NCBI RefSeq assembly: GCF_009817885.1
Contig: NZ_CP041764.1
Location: forward strand, 4,464,001-4,528,000
Direction: 5' to 3'
Source: Serratia rhizosphaerae
Lineage (GTDB): Bacteria; Pseudomonadota; Gammaproteobacteria; Enterobacterales; Enterobacteriaceae
DNA: 64,000 nucleotides
Shown: positions 37,337-45,375 of the stretch, one piece after another
Layout of the letters: every line of letters begins with the position of its first letter
Numbering within the stretch: position 1 is the first letter of the stretch
Position numbers and translations under genes: made by a program
Notes under the pieces: generated by a model
What the model was told of the DNA's origin: nothing
Databases searched by the model: none
Seen by the model: the letters and a program-made list of their open reading frames with translations, nothing else

Positions 37337-37667
37337 AAATCAATCCATCATCTGTTCGTCGGCCGACTATACCGGATTCGGCCGGATCTGTGTACCGCCG
37401 GAGGTTGCTGATTATCGGCGTTTTGTTCGCGGATTTCCGCTTTCCGGGCAAGAATTTGCATAAAATTACCAAAGTGCGTTTCGGCCATATGACGTACCCA
37501 ACGCAATAGCGTCCGTTGATAATTTACCATGGAAAGTGGTCAGCGTCAGAGTAGCCGGATAGGTAAGGGGATATTTTTGTGACGACGTCACTTTTGGCGC
37601 AGTGTGTCGGGCCGGGAAAATAAAAGGGCACGCCGAAGCGTGCCCTTAAAGCGTTCCACAGCCGTAA
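37337..37667. other. 330-bp gap between yciC and yciB
   Basis: Contains the yciC terminator (37622-37650) and presumably the yciB promoter. A palindrome GTGACG-A-CGTCAC lies at about 37579-37591. In E. coli the two genes are almost adjacent. A 60-codon open frame on the minus strand (37348-37530) has no ribosome site and no recognised relative. Confidence 0.5.
37622..37650 (-). terminator. terminator of yciC
   Basis: On the minus strand AAGGGCACGC, loop TTCG, GCGTGCCCTT then TTATTTT: a perfect 10-bp stem closed by a UUCG tetraloop, about 20 bp beyond the yciC stop. Confidence 0.85.
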
Positions 37668-38420
37668 TCAGTTGCGCAGCAGCATATAAAGACGGAACAG
37701 ATACACCAGCAGCAGCGCGGTCACCAGATTGCTCAGCGCGGTCAGCACCACGCCGGCGACGCTCGGCGCCAGCGCCGAAAGGTGGCTGACCAGCAGCAAC
37801 ACCAGCAGCTTGGCCGCCAGCCACAGCATCATGGCCGGAACAATCAGCCGGGCGTTGGCAAAGGCCAGTTTGGCGCTCTGCCGCAACGACGCGAACACGC
37901 CTTGCTTATCAGTGGAACAAATCACCGGCGCCAGAGAAAATGCGACGGCGATAATCACCCCGGGCACGACAAACAGCGTCAGGCCGAGCTGAATCAGCAG
38001 GGTGCAGATAAACAGCAGCAGCAGCAGGCGCGGCAACTCCGGCGCGGAAGCGCCGATCGCACGCAGCGCGCTGACCGGCTGCCCCTGAGAAACCAGACGG
38101 ATCAGCGTCAGCATACCGCCGACCAACAGTAAATTCCCCACCAGCGCGGCAAAGGTGGCCGCGGCTGATTTTTTCAGCATCACCATTTGCTGTTCCGGGG
38201 TCATCTGCGCCACAAACTCCTGCAGCCCCATCCCGGTGGATGTGGAGAGTTCATTAAACGCGGCGTCCAGTATCTTGAGCTGTTCGGCGTCAGGCTGGAA
38301 TGCCTGATCGAGCAGTATCGAAATAAACGCGGTCAACAGCGCCAGCAGCAGAATAGTGGCCAGCTGGTTGCGGAAAAAGTTAAAACTGTCACGGTACACA
38401 GTGTTAGCCGTGATAGACAT
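37668..38420 (-). CDS. yciC: YciC family inner-membrane protein
   Basis: 250 residues, with about six hydrophobic membrane segments. It begins MSITANTVYRDSFNFFRNQ, as in E. coli YciC (UPF0259). No function is established. A 26-codon upstream extension is rejected for lack of support; the chosen ATG is preceded by AAGGAG. Confidence 0.93.
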   Translation of the reverse strand: MSITANTVYRDSFNFFRNQLATILLLALLTAFISILLDQAFQPDAEQLKILDAAFNELSTSTGMGLQEFVAQMTPEQQMVMLKKSAAATFAALVGNLLLVGGMLTLIRLVSQGQPVSALRAIGASAPELPRLLLLLFICTLLIQLGLTLFVVPGVIIAVAFSLAPVICSTDKQGVFASLRQSAKLAFANARLIVPAMMLWLAAKLLVLLLVSHLSALAPSVAGVVLTALSNLVTALLLVYLFRLYMLLRN

Positions 38421-38451
38421 GCAGACTCCTTGGCGTTGGGAACAGAGATAA

Positions 38452-38892
38452 TCAGTGGTGGATTGTACCTTGTTCCGGCTCGCTGTGGCACCCCGCAAGC
38501 GCTATGGCGCTGATTTCTTCAGCGATTATCGTCTCCGGCAGCGCCAGCGGCTGGGGAACGGGCAGCGGCGGCAGGCCGTAGCGTTCGCGTGCGCGATCGC
38601 AGGCTTCATTGCGCAGCCCGTTTTCGCCCGAGGCGTCAAATTCACGGCACGGCGTCGGCCGGTTAAGGTAAATAGAACAGGATACGGCCTGGCCGATTTC
38701 ACCGTCGAGCGCGGTGCAGCGCGGGGATTTGCTGTTGGTCCCCTGCATACAGCGCAGGAACGGGGTTAACGGCTCGGTGAGCGTGCTTGGCACCACGCCG
38801 CCGCCGTCATCGCCTTCAGCCCAATAGAATGACACTCGAAAATAGGCGCAGCACGCGCCACAGCTAACACAGGGATTGAGAATTTCGCTCAT
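38452..38892 (-). CDS. YkgJ/UPF0153 family cysteine-cluster protein
   Basis: 146 residues. The N-terminus carries the CVSCGACC cluster (Cys8, 11, 14, 15), followed by further cysteines in RCTALDG and SCSIYLNRPTPCREF. This is the CxxxCxxCC-type motif of the YkgJ family, which is predicted to bind iron or zinc; the biochemical role is unknown. I used the ATG at 38892; an in-frame GTG 12 bp upstream has a better-spaced AGGAGAAG and could be the real start. Confidence 0.8.
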   Translation of the reverse strand: MSEILNPCVSCGACCAYFRVSFYWAEGDDGGGVVPSTLTEPLTPFLRCMQGTNSKSPRCTALDGEIGQAVSCSIYLNRPTPCREFDASGENGLRNEACDRARERYGLPPLPVPQPLALPETIIAEEISAIALAGCHSEPEQGTIHH

Positions 38893-39018
38893 CTTGATTG
38901 CCACCTTCTCCTACGGTCACCAACCAAAACCAACACGGAGCGAAAAAATTACTCAGTGTCACGCGTTTCTGCAACTGAAATTCCACTTGTTTACATTTTT
39001 TACAACAAATCTACTTTT

Positions 39019-39032
39019 TTGATCTAGATCAA
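39019..39032. promoter_or_regulatory. perfect FNR-type site upstream of ompW
   Basis: TTGATCTAGATCAA is a complete palindrome and an exact match to the FNR consensus TTGATNNNNATCAA. It is about 150 bp before the ompW start. E. coli ompW responds to FNR, which supports this. The region 38893-39179 also contains AT-rich promoter sequence and no gene. Confidence 0.75.
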
Positions 39033-39179
39033 TTCTCGATTTATTAATCATTTAGGTAACCCTGATTTTTGTGCGAATTAATAATTTTACACATAAGATG
39101 TGATCTCTATGCGATCAAAAATACCTTGTAATAGGTATATTCGGCAGGGCTAGAAACCACACATATGGAATGGATGATG

Positions 39180-39833
39180 ATGAAGAAGACTACTTTAGCG
39201 GTATTGGCGGCGATGGTCGCGCCAATGGTGCCAATGGCGGCAAATGCGCATCAGGCCGGGGATTTCCTGCTGCGCGCCGGCGCGGCGACGGTGCGTCCGA
39301 CCACTGGTTCGGATGACGTGCTGGGTCAGGGCTCATTCGACGCCAGTAACAATACCCAGCTTGGGCTGACTTTCGGCTATATGGTAACGGACAATATCGG
39401 CGTTGAATTGCTGGCGGCGACCCCGTTCCGCCATAAAGTGTCGCTCAGCGGCCAGGCAGTCAGCGGCGATATCGCTACCGTGCACCACCTGCCGCCGACG
39501 CTGATGGCGCAATATTACTTTGGCGACCGTCAGGATAAGCTGCGTCCTTATCTGGGCGTGGGCGTCAACTACACCACCTTCTTTGATGAAAAATTCAATC
39601 AGAAAGGCAAGGACACCGGTCTGAGCAACCTGAGCCTGAAAGACTCCTGGGGCGTTGCCGCGCAGGCTGGCCTGGACTATAACCTGGATGAACACTGGAT
39701 GCTGAACATGTCAGTGTGGTGGATGAACATCGAAACCAAAGCCCGCTTTGACGATGCGTCCGGCGGCCATCACAGCATTGATACGCGTCTGGATCCGTGG
39801 GTATTCATGTTTGGCGCCGGCTACCGTTTCTAA
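39180..39833 (+). CDS. ompW: outer membrane protein OmpW
   Basis: 217 residues with a 23-residue signal peptide ending ANA, then an 8-stranded beta-barrel that ends in Phe as required by the Bam machinery (YRF). It matches E. coli OmpW blocks NTQLGLTFGYM, TDNIGVELLAATPFRHK, GDIATVHHLPPTLMAQ. Its hydrophobic channel handles small hydrophobic molecules and it is a colicin S4 receptor. ATG codons at 39165, 39174, 39177 and 39180 are all possible; MKKTTLAV at 39180 gives the best signal peptide. Confidence 0.9.
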   Translation: MKKTTLAVLAAMVAPMVPMAANAHQAGDFLLRAGAATVRPTTGSDDVLGQGSFDASNNTQLGLTFGYMVTDNIGVELLAATPFRHKVSLSGQAVSGDIATVHHLPPTLMAQYYFGDRQDKLRPYLGVGVNYTTFFDEKFNQKGKDTGLSNLSLKDSWGVAAQAGLDYNLDEHWMLNMSVWWMNIETKARFDDASGGHHSIDTRLDPWVFMFGAGYRF

Positions 39834-39853
39834 GCGGGAGCGTATGTTTCACG

Positions 39854-39876
39854 GGGAGGCGCCTTGCGGCGCCTCC
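39854..39876 (+). terminator. hairpin after ompW
   Basis: GGAGGCGCC, TTGC loop, GGCGCCTCC: a perfect 9-bp GC-rich stem 21 bp after the ompW stop, followed by TTGGGGTTTA with little T tract. It stands between the convergent ompW and BON-lipoprotein genes. Confidence 0.6.
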
Positions 39877-39883
39877 TTGGGGT

Positions 39884-40198
39884 TTACTTCAATTGCATCA
39901 CGTTTTCTACCGACTTCACGCCGGCGACGCCGCGGGTAACCTGCACCGCACGGTTGGCGTCTGCGCTGGTGCTGACAAAACCGCTTAGCTGCACGCGCCC
40001 TTTAAAGGTTTCGACGCTGATCTCCCGCGATTTGATGTTTTTATCCGCCAGCAGCGCCGATTTCACCTTGGTGGTGATTACCGTGTCGTCAATATAGCCG
40101 CCAGTTCCCTCTGATTTTGCCGTCGGCGCGCAGGCCGTTACCGCCAGCGCCATCACACCGGCCATACACAGTGCCGCAAGGGTTTTAAATAGCTTCAT
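39884..40198 (-). CDS. BON domain lipoprotein
   Basis: 104 residues. A lipoprotein signal (MKLFKTLAALCMAGVMALAV, then the lipobox VTAC) puts it in the envelope. One BON domain follows (about 45-104: DDTVITTKVKSALLADKNI, RVQLSGFVSTSADANRAVQV, GVAGVKSVENVMQLK), a module of phospholipid and stress-related proteins such as OsmY. Its exact role is unknown. In E. coli yciEFG occupy this position between ompW and trpA. Confidence 0.85.
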   Translation of the reverse strand: MKLFKTLAALCMAGVMALAVTACAPTAKSEGTGGYIDDTVITTKVKSALLADKNIKSREISVETFKGRVQLSGFVSTSADANRAVQVTRGVAGVKSVENVMQLK

Positions 40199-40335
40199 AG
40201 TTACTCTCCATGCCATGTTATTTTTTTAACGACAGACTACGTTGGCATACGGATTGCCGCAGCCATCATTAGTGTGAAACAAAGGACAGATTAGTCAATC
40301 GGATATTAGGAAATATGATGAGGTTATTCTTAAAT

Positions 40336-40360
40336 GCCGGGTGCGTGGGGCGCACCCGGT
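40336..40360 (-). terminator. hairpin after the trp operon
   Basis: On the minus strand ACCGGGTGCG, CCCCA, CGCACCCGGC: a 9-10 bp stem, 11 bp past the trpA stop. The T tract is weak (ATTTAAG), so it may need Rho, as the E. coli trp terminator partly does. Confidence 0.6.
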
Positions 40361-40370
40361 AAAGCAAGGT

Positions 40371-41177
40371 TCAGCCGCGGGTGGCGTCCTTCATCTCACT
40401 GACGAATTTGCCCAGCCTGGCGAGCATCTCTGCCGGCTGTTGCTGATACTGTTCAATGATTTTCACGATGGCGGAGCCGGAAATCGCGCCGGCAGCGCCG
40501 GCCTGCAAGGCGTCACGCACCTGAGACGGCTCTGAAATACCAAACCCCTGTAGCGCAGGCGCGGCATGATATTCACGCAGCGTATTGATCAAGTGGTTCA
40601 GCGGCTGCTGCGCGCGGCTTTCGGTGCCGGTGACCCCGGCGCGGGACAGCAGGTAAGTATAACCGCGCCCGTGAGACGAAATTTCGCGCAGCAGATCGTC
40701 ATTGGCATTCGGCGGACAAATGAAGATCGGCGCGATATCGTGACGCAGCGCGGCGGCGCGGAACGGCGCGGATTCTTCAAACGGCACGTCGGCGACCAGC
40801 ACCGAATCCACACCGACGTCGGCACAGCGCTGATAAAAAGTATCGATGCCTTTATGGAACACCAGGTTGGCATACATCAGCAGGCCGATAGGAATATCGG
40901 CATGCTTCTGGCGGATGGCCGCCAGCATTTCAAAGCACTGGCTCGGCGTTACGCCGGAGGCGAAGGCCCGCAGCGTGGCGTTTTGAATGGTAGGACCGTC
41001 CGCCAGCGGATCGGAGAAGGGGATGCCCAGCTCCAGTGCGTCCGCGCCGTTCTCAATCAGGGTATCGATAATCTGCAGCGACAGCGTCGGGTTAGGGTCG
41101 CCCAGCGTGACGAACGGCACGAAGGCGCCTTCCTGCCGGCTCGCCAGGCGCTTGAACAGTTGCTGATAACGTTCCAT
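40371..41177 (-). CDS. trpA: tryptophan synthase alpha subunit
   Basis: 268 residues with catalytic Glu49 and Asp60, as in E. coli. It cleaves indole-3-glycerol phosphate to indole and glyceraldehyde 3-phosphate; indole is channelled to TrpB. I placed the start at the ATG sharing its A with the trpB stop (TGATG), the E. coli arrangement, instead of an in-frame GTG 3 bp upstream. It is the last gene of trpEGDCFBA. Confidence 0.96.
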   Translation of the reverse strand: MERYQQLFKRLASRQEGAFVPFVTLGDPNPTLSLQIIDTLIENGADALELGIPFSDPLADGPTIQNATLRAFASGVTPSQCFEMLAAIRQKHADIPIGLLMYANLVFHKGIDTFYQRCADVGVDSVLVADVPFEESAPFRAAALRHDIAPIFICPPNANDDLLREISSHGRGYTYLLSRAGVTGTESRAQQPLNHLINTLREYHAAPALQGFGISEPSQVRDALQAGAAGAISGSAIVKIIEQYQQQPAEMLARLGKFVSEMKDATRG

Positions 41178-42367
41178 CACATTTCTCCCCGTGCTTTCAG
41201 AATATCGTGAACGGTAAATATGTCTTTATCTCCGCGGCCGGACAGGTTCACCACCAGAATCTGCTCTTTCTGCGGCGTTTCACGGATCATTTTCAGGGCG
41301 TGCGCCAGCGCGTGGGAGGACTCCAGCGCCGGAATAATGCCTTCGTGACGTGAGAGCGCCTTGAAGGCCTCCAACGCTTCGTCATCGGTGACGGAGACAT
41401 AATCCGCCCGGCCGATGCTGTTCAGATGGGCGTGCTGCGGTCCGACGGACGGGAAATCCAGGCCGGCGGAGATCGAGTAGGATTCTTCGATCTGGCCTTC
41501 CGCGGTCTGCATCATCGGCGACTTCATGCCAAAGTAGATACCGACGTGGCCGTGTTTCAGCGGCGCGCCGTGCTGGCCGGTTTCGATGCCCAGCCCGGCA
41601 GGCTCGACGCCGATAAGTTTAACGCTGGTCTCATCGATAAAATCGGCGAACATGCCGATGGCGTTGGAGCCGCCCCCCACACAGGCCAATACCGCATCCG
41701 GCAGACGGCCTTCGCGTTCTTGCATCTGGGCCTTGGTCTCTTCGCCGATCATGCGCTGGAATTCGCGGACGATGGTCGGATAGGGATGCGGGCCGGCGGC
41801 GGTGCCTAACATATAGTGCGCCTTGTCATAGCTGGCGGACCAGTCGCGCAGCGCTTCGTTACAGGCATCTTTCAGCGTGGCGGAGCCGCTGTGCACCGGG
41901 ATCACCTCGGCGCCCATCAGCCGCATGCGGAATACGTTCGGCGACTGGCGCTCAACGTCTTTGGCTCCCATATAGACGCGGCACTTCAGCCCCAGCAGCG
42001 CGCTGGCCAGCGCCGACGCCACGCCGTGCTGGCCGGCGCCGGTCTCGGCGATAATTTCAGTTTTGCCCATGCGTTTCGCCAGCAGCGCCTGTCCCAGCAC
42101 CTGGTTGGTTTTGTGGGCGCCGCCGTGCAGCAGGTCTTCACGTTTCAGATACAGTTTGGTGTTGGTGCCGGCGGTCAGGTTTTTACACAGCGTCAGCGCG
42201 GTAGGGCGCCCGGCGTAGTTTTTCAGCAGGTCGATAAACTCGGCCTGAAACTCTGGATCGCGCTGGGCGCTGACAAAGGCTTCTTCCAGTTGGATCAAAG
42301 CCGGCATCAGAATTTGCGGCACGTACATTCCGCCAAATTCACCAAAATAAGGGTTAAGCAGCGTCAT
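41177..42367 (-). CDS. trpB: tryptophan synthase beta subunit
   Basis: 396 residues. Lys86 in HGGAHKTNQ is the pyridoxal phosphate Schiff-base lysine, and the phosphate-binding GGGSNAIG lies further on. It joins indole and serine into tryptophan and forms the channel complex with TrpA. There is a 45-bp gap to trpCF and a one-base overlap with trpA. Confidence 0.98.
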   Translation of the reverse strand: MTLLNPYFGEFGGMYVPQILMPALIQLEEAFVSAQRDPEFQAEFIDLLKNYAGRPTALTLCKNLTAGTNTKLYLKREDLLHGGAHKTNQVLGQALLAKRMGKTEIIAETGAGQHGVASALASALLGLKCRVYMGAKDVERQSPNVFRMRLMGAEVIPVHSGSATLKDACNEALRDWSASYDKAHYMLGTAAGPHPYPTIVREFQRMIGEETKAQMQEREGRLPDAVLACVGGGSNAIGMFADFIDETSVKLIGVEPAGLGIETGQHGAPLKHGHVGIYFGMKSPMMQTAEGQIEESYSISAGLDFPSVGPQHAHLNSIGRADYVSVTDDEALEAFKALSRHEGIIPALESSHALAHALKMIRETPQKEQILVVNLSGRGDKDIFTVHDILKARGEM

Positions 42368-42412
42368 CGGGGTTCCCGTCCTATGCGTTAATTCGTTAAA
42401 AATGTCTGCCGT

Positions 42413-43777
42413 TCAGTAAGCGCGCAGCGTCTGGAAGACGGCGCTCAGACGCTGAGCGTCTTTAATGCCGGGCTCGCTTTCCACCCCGGAATTGAAGTCC
42501 AGACCGGCGCAGCCGAGCTGTGCGGCCTCAATACAGTTATCGGCGCTCAGGCCGCCGGCCAGCAGCACGTTATCCAGCGGCTCGGCGTGCAGCACGCTCC
42601 AGTCGAAGCGCTGTCCGGTGCCGCCGGCGCCGTTATCCAACAGATAGCGGTCGACGTGCTGCAGATCGCGCGCCGGCACCTGCGTTTTAACGCTCAGGGC
42701 CTTCCAGATCTGGCAGTCGGCGGGCAGGCGGGCGCGCAGGGCGCTGATATAATCCTGGTCTTCGGCGCCGTGCAGCTGTACGGCGCGCAGGCCCAGACGC
42801 TCAACGGTTTGCGCCACGGTGTCGACCTGCGCGTCGCAGAACACGCCGACGTACTTCAGCGGCGCGCCGGCGATTACTTCGCGTGCGCGGCTGATATCCA
42901 CATAGCGCGGTGAACGGCCGACAAAAATCAGCCCGCCATAGTTGGCGCCGGCCTGATACGCCGCCGCCGCGTCCTGCGGCCGGGTCAGGCCGCAGACTTT
43001 ATTGTCGCCGAGGATCACGCGACGCACCGCCGCACGCAGATCCGGCTCCGACATCAGCGCGCTGCCGATCAGGAAACCGTTGGCGAAGCGGCTGAGCTCG
43101 CGGATCTGCGCGTAGTTATTGATGCCGGATTCGCTGATCACCGTGACGCCGTGCGGCACCTGCGGCGCCAGCGTGCGGGTGCGGTTCAGGTCGATGCTCA
43201 AATCGCGCAGGTCGCGGTTATTGATACCGACGACTTTGGCGCCGAGCGTAACCGCCCGCTGCAGCTCTTCTTCGCTGATGACTTCGGTCAGTACGCCCAT
43301 CTTCAGGCTGTGCGCGACCGCCGCCAGCTGTCGGTACTGCTCGTCGCTGAGCACCGACAGCATCAGCAGAACGGCGTCGGCCTGATAGTGGCGCGCCAGG
43401 TAAATCTGGTAAGGGTCGATGATAAAGTCTTTACACAGCACCGGCTGGCTGACGGCGTTACTGACCAGCGGCAGGAAGTCAAAACTGCCCTGGAAATACT
43501 TTTCATCGGTCAGCACGGAAATCGCTGAGGCGTACTCTTTATAGACGCCGGCAATCTCCGCCGGATTGAAATCTTCCCGAATCAGCCCCTTGGAAGGCGA
43601 GGCTTTCTTACATTCGAGAATAAACGCCGTTCTGGCGCCCTGCAGGGCATGGTAAAAACTGCGTTCGCTGGGGACCAGTTCGTTCTGAAAGCTGGCCAGC
43701 GGCTGTTGTTGCTGTCGTGCTGCGACCCAGAGCGCTTTATCACGAACAATCTTGTTGAGCACGGTTTCCTGCATCAT
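42413..43777 (-). CDS. trpCF: bifunctional indole-3-glycerol-phosphate synthase / phosphoribosylanthranilate isomerase
   Basis: 454 residues fusing two barrels. The IGPS domain (1-255) includes ECKKASPSKG and GANNRDL-type and VISESGI loops. The PRAI domain (about 256-454) contains KVCGLTR and ends GLDFNSGVES with the family C-terminus FQTLRAY. The gene starts immediately after the trpD stop (TAAATG), with two adjacent Met codons (MMQETVL). A fused trpCF is usual in Enterobacterales. Confidence 0.97.
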   Translation of the reverse strand: MMQETVLNKIVRDKALWVAARQQQQPLASFQNELVPSERSFYHALQGARTAFILECKKASPSKGLIREDFNPAEIAGVYKEYASAISVLTDEKYFQGSFDFLPLVSNAVSQPVLCKDFIIDPYQIYLARHYQADAVLLMLSVLSDEQYRQLAAVAHSLKMGVLTEVISEEELQRAVTLGAKVVGINNRDLRDLSIDLNRTRTLAPQVPHGVTVISESGINNYAQIRELSRFANGFLIGSALMSEPDLRAAVRRVILGDNKVCGLTRPQDAAAAYQAGANYGGLIFVGRSPRYVDISRAREVIAGAPLKYVGVFCDAQVDTVAQTVERLGLRAVQLHGAEDQDYISALRARLPADCQIWKALSVKTQVPARDLQHVDRYLLDNGAGGTGQRFDWSVLHAEPLDNVLLAGGLSADNCIEAAQLGCAGLDFNSGVESEPGIKDAQRLSAVFQTLRAY

Positions 43778-44776
43778 TTATCCTCTTGCTGCCAACGCGG
43801 TTACTCGCTCATAGGCTTGGCCGCTGTCAATCATCGCTAATGCCTGCTGCGCGTTTTGGCGCAGGTCTTCCTGTCCGAATAATTTCAGCAGTAACGCGAC
43901 GTTAGCCGCCACTGCTGCGGCGTGAGCAGGCTCGCCTTTACCTTGTAACAACCGCGCAAGAATGTCACGGTTTTCTTCCGGCGTCCCACCCAGCAGCGCC
44001 TCCAGCGGGTAGCTCGGCAGGCCGAACGACGCCGGCGTCAGGGTGTAGGTGGTGATGTCGCCGTTGTTCAGCTCCGCCACCTGCGTGCTGGTGTGGATCG
44101 CCACCTCGTCCATGCCGCCGCCGTGTACCACGGCGGCGCGCTGATAGCCCAGCACCCGCAACGTTTCGGCGATCGGCAGCACCAGTTCGGGGCTGTAAAC
44201 GCCAATCAGCGCCAGCGGCGGTCTCGCCGGGTTAATCAGCGGCCCCAGCACGTTGAACACCGTGCGGGTTTTCAACTGCTGACGCACCGGCATCGCATGG
44301 CGGAACCCTGTGTGGTACTGCGGGGCGAACAGAAAACAGACGCCCAAATCGTCCAGCGCCTGACGCGCCTGTTCGGCCGGCAGATCCAGACGGATGCCGA
44401 AGGCCGCCAGCAGGTCGGAAGATCCAGAACGGCTGGAGACGCTGCGGTTGCCGTGTTTGGCCACCCGGGCGCCGCAGGCCGCTGCGACAAAGGCGCTGGC
44501 GGTGGAAATATTGATGCTGTTGGTGCCGTCGCCGCCGGTGCCGACGATATCGGCGAACAGGTAGTCCGGACGAGGGAACGGCTGAGCATCCGCCAGCAGC
44601 GCCTTGGCCGCGCCGGCAATTTCCGCCGGCCGCTCGCCGCGTACTTTCATGCTGATTAACGCGGCGGCCAGCTGACTGGCTTCCAGTTCGCCGCGCACGA
44701 TGGCGCTGAACAGCTGCTGGCTTTCCTGCTGGCTCAGCGACTCGGCGCGGTACAGTTTTTCAAGAATAGGCTGCAT
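43778..44776 (-). CDS. trpD: anthranilate phosphoribosyltransferase
   Basis: 332 residues, a stand-alone TrpD. It transfers phosphoribose from PRPP to anthranilate. The PRPP loop GTGGDGTNS and the KHGNRSVSSRSGS stretch are clear, and it ends ERVTALAARG. Its ATG shares a base with the trpG stop (TAATG). In E. coli TrpG and TrpD are one fused protein; in Serratia they are separate, as here. Confidence 0.97.
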   Translation of the reverse strand: MQPILEKLYRAESLSQQESQQLFSAIVRGELEASQLAAALISMKVRGERPAEIAGAAKALLADAQPFPRPDYLFADIVGTGGDGTNSINISTASAFVAAACGARVAKHGNRSVSSRSGSSDLLAAFGIRLDLPAEQARQALDDLGVCFLFAPQYHTGFRHAMPVRQQLKTRTVFNVLGPLINPARPPLALIGVYSPELVLPIAETLRVLGYQRAAVVHGGGMDEVAIHTSTQVAELNNGDITTYTLTPASFGLPSYPLEALLGGTPEENRDILARLLQGKGEPAHAAAVAANVALLLKLFGQEDLRQNAQQALAMIDSGQAYERVTALAARG

Positions 44777-45375
44777 TATTCTGCCCCCTTTGGCGGCTGA
44801 GCCAATGCCCAGACCAGCGTTTGTTCCAGCAGGCGCGCGCCGTGCGTGGTTAAAATCGATTCCGGATGAAACTGGAAGCCGCAAACGCGATCGGCGTCGT
44901 GCCGCACCGCCATCACCATGTCGCCAAAGCGGGCGTTCACCGTCAGGGCGGCGGGGATGTTGCTGCCCACCAGCGAATGGTAGCGCGCGACCGGCAGCGG
45001 GTTCGCCATGCCGGCGAATATTGCGTCATCGTCGTGGCGAATGGCCGAGGCCTTACCGTGCAGGATTTCGCCGGCCTGGCCGACGTGGCCGCCGTAGGCT
45101 TCCACAATCGCCTGATGCCCCAGACAGATGCCGATAATCGGCAGCCGGCCGCGCAGACGCTGCAGCAGCTCCGGCATACAGCCGGCGTCGGCCGGTGCGC
45201 CAGGCCCCGGCGACAGCATCAGCACCGGCTGTTCCAGCTGGCTCAGCCGTTCAATAATCACTTCGGCGGCAATCTGGTTGCGGTAGATCACCACCTGATG
45301 ACCGCTGGCGCGCAGCTGATCCACCAGGTTGTAGGTAAAAGAGTCGACGTTGTCGAGCAGTAAGATATCGGCCAT
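44776..45375 (-). CDS. trpG: anthranilate synthase glutaminase subunit
   Basis: 199 residues, class I glutamine amidotransferase with catalytic triad Cys84 (GICLGHQ), His170 and Glu172 (FHPES). It supplies ammonia to TrpE. Separate TrpG proteins of this size are known from Serratia marcescens, whose anthranilate synthase structure is solved. Both ends overlap neighbours by one base (TGATG with trpE, TAATG with trpD), so the three proteins are translationally coupled in fixed ratio. Confidence 0.97.
   Translation of the reverse strand: MADILLLDNVDSFTYNLVDQLRASGHQVVIYRNQIAAEVIIERLSQLEQPVLMLSPGPGAPADAGCMPELLQRLRGRLPIIGICLGHQAIVEAYGGHVGQAGEILHGKASAIRHDDDAIFAGMANPLPVARYHSLVGSNIPAALTVNARFGDMVMAVRHDADRVCGFQFHPESILTTHGARLLEQTLVWALAQPPKGAE

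Noticed and set aside
37348..37530. 60-codon minus-strand open frame between yciC and yciB
   Set aside because: No ribosome site; composition is not convincing; kept only as part of the gap description.
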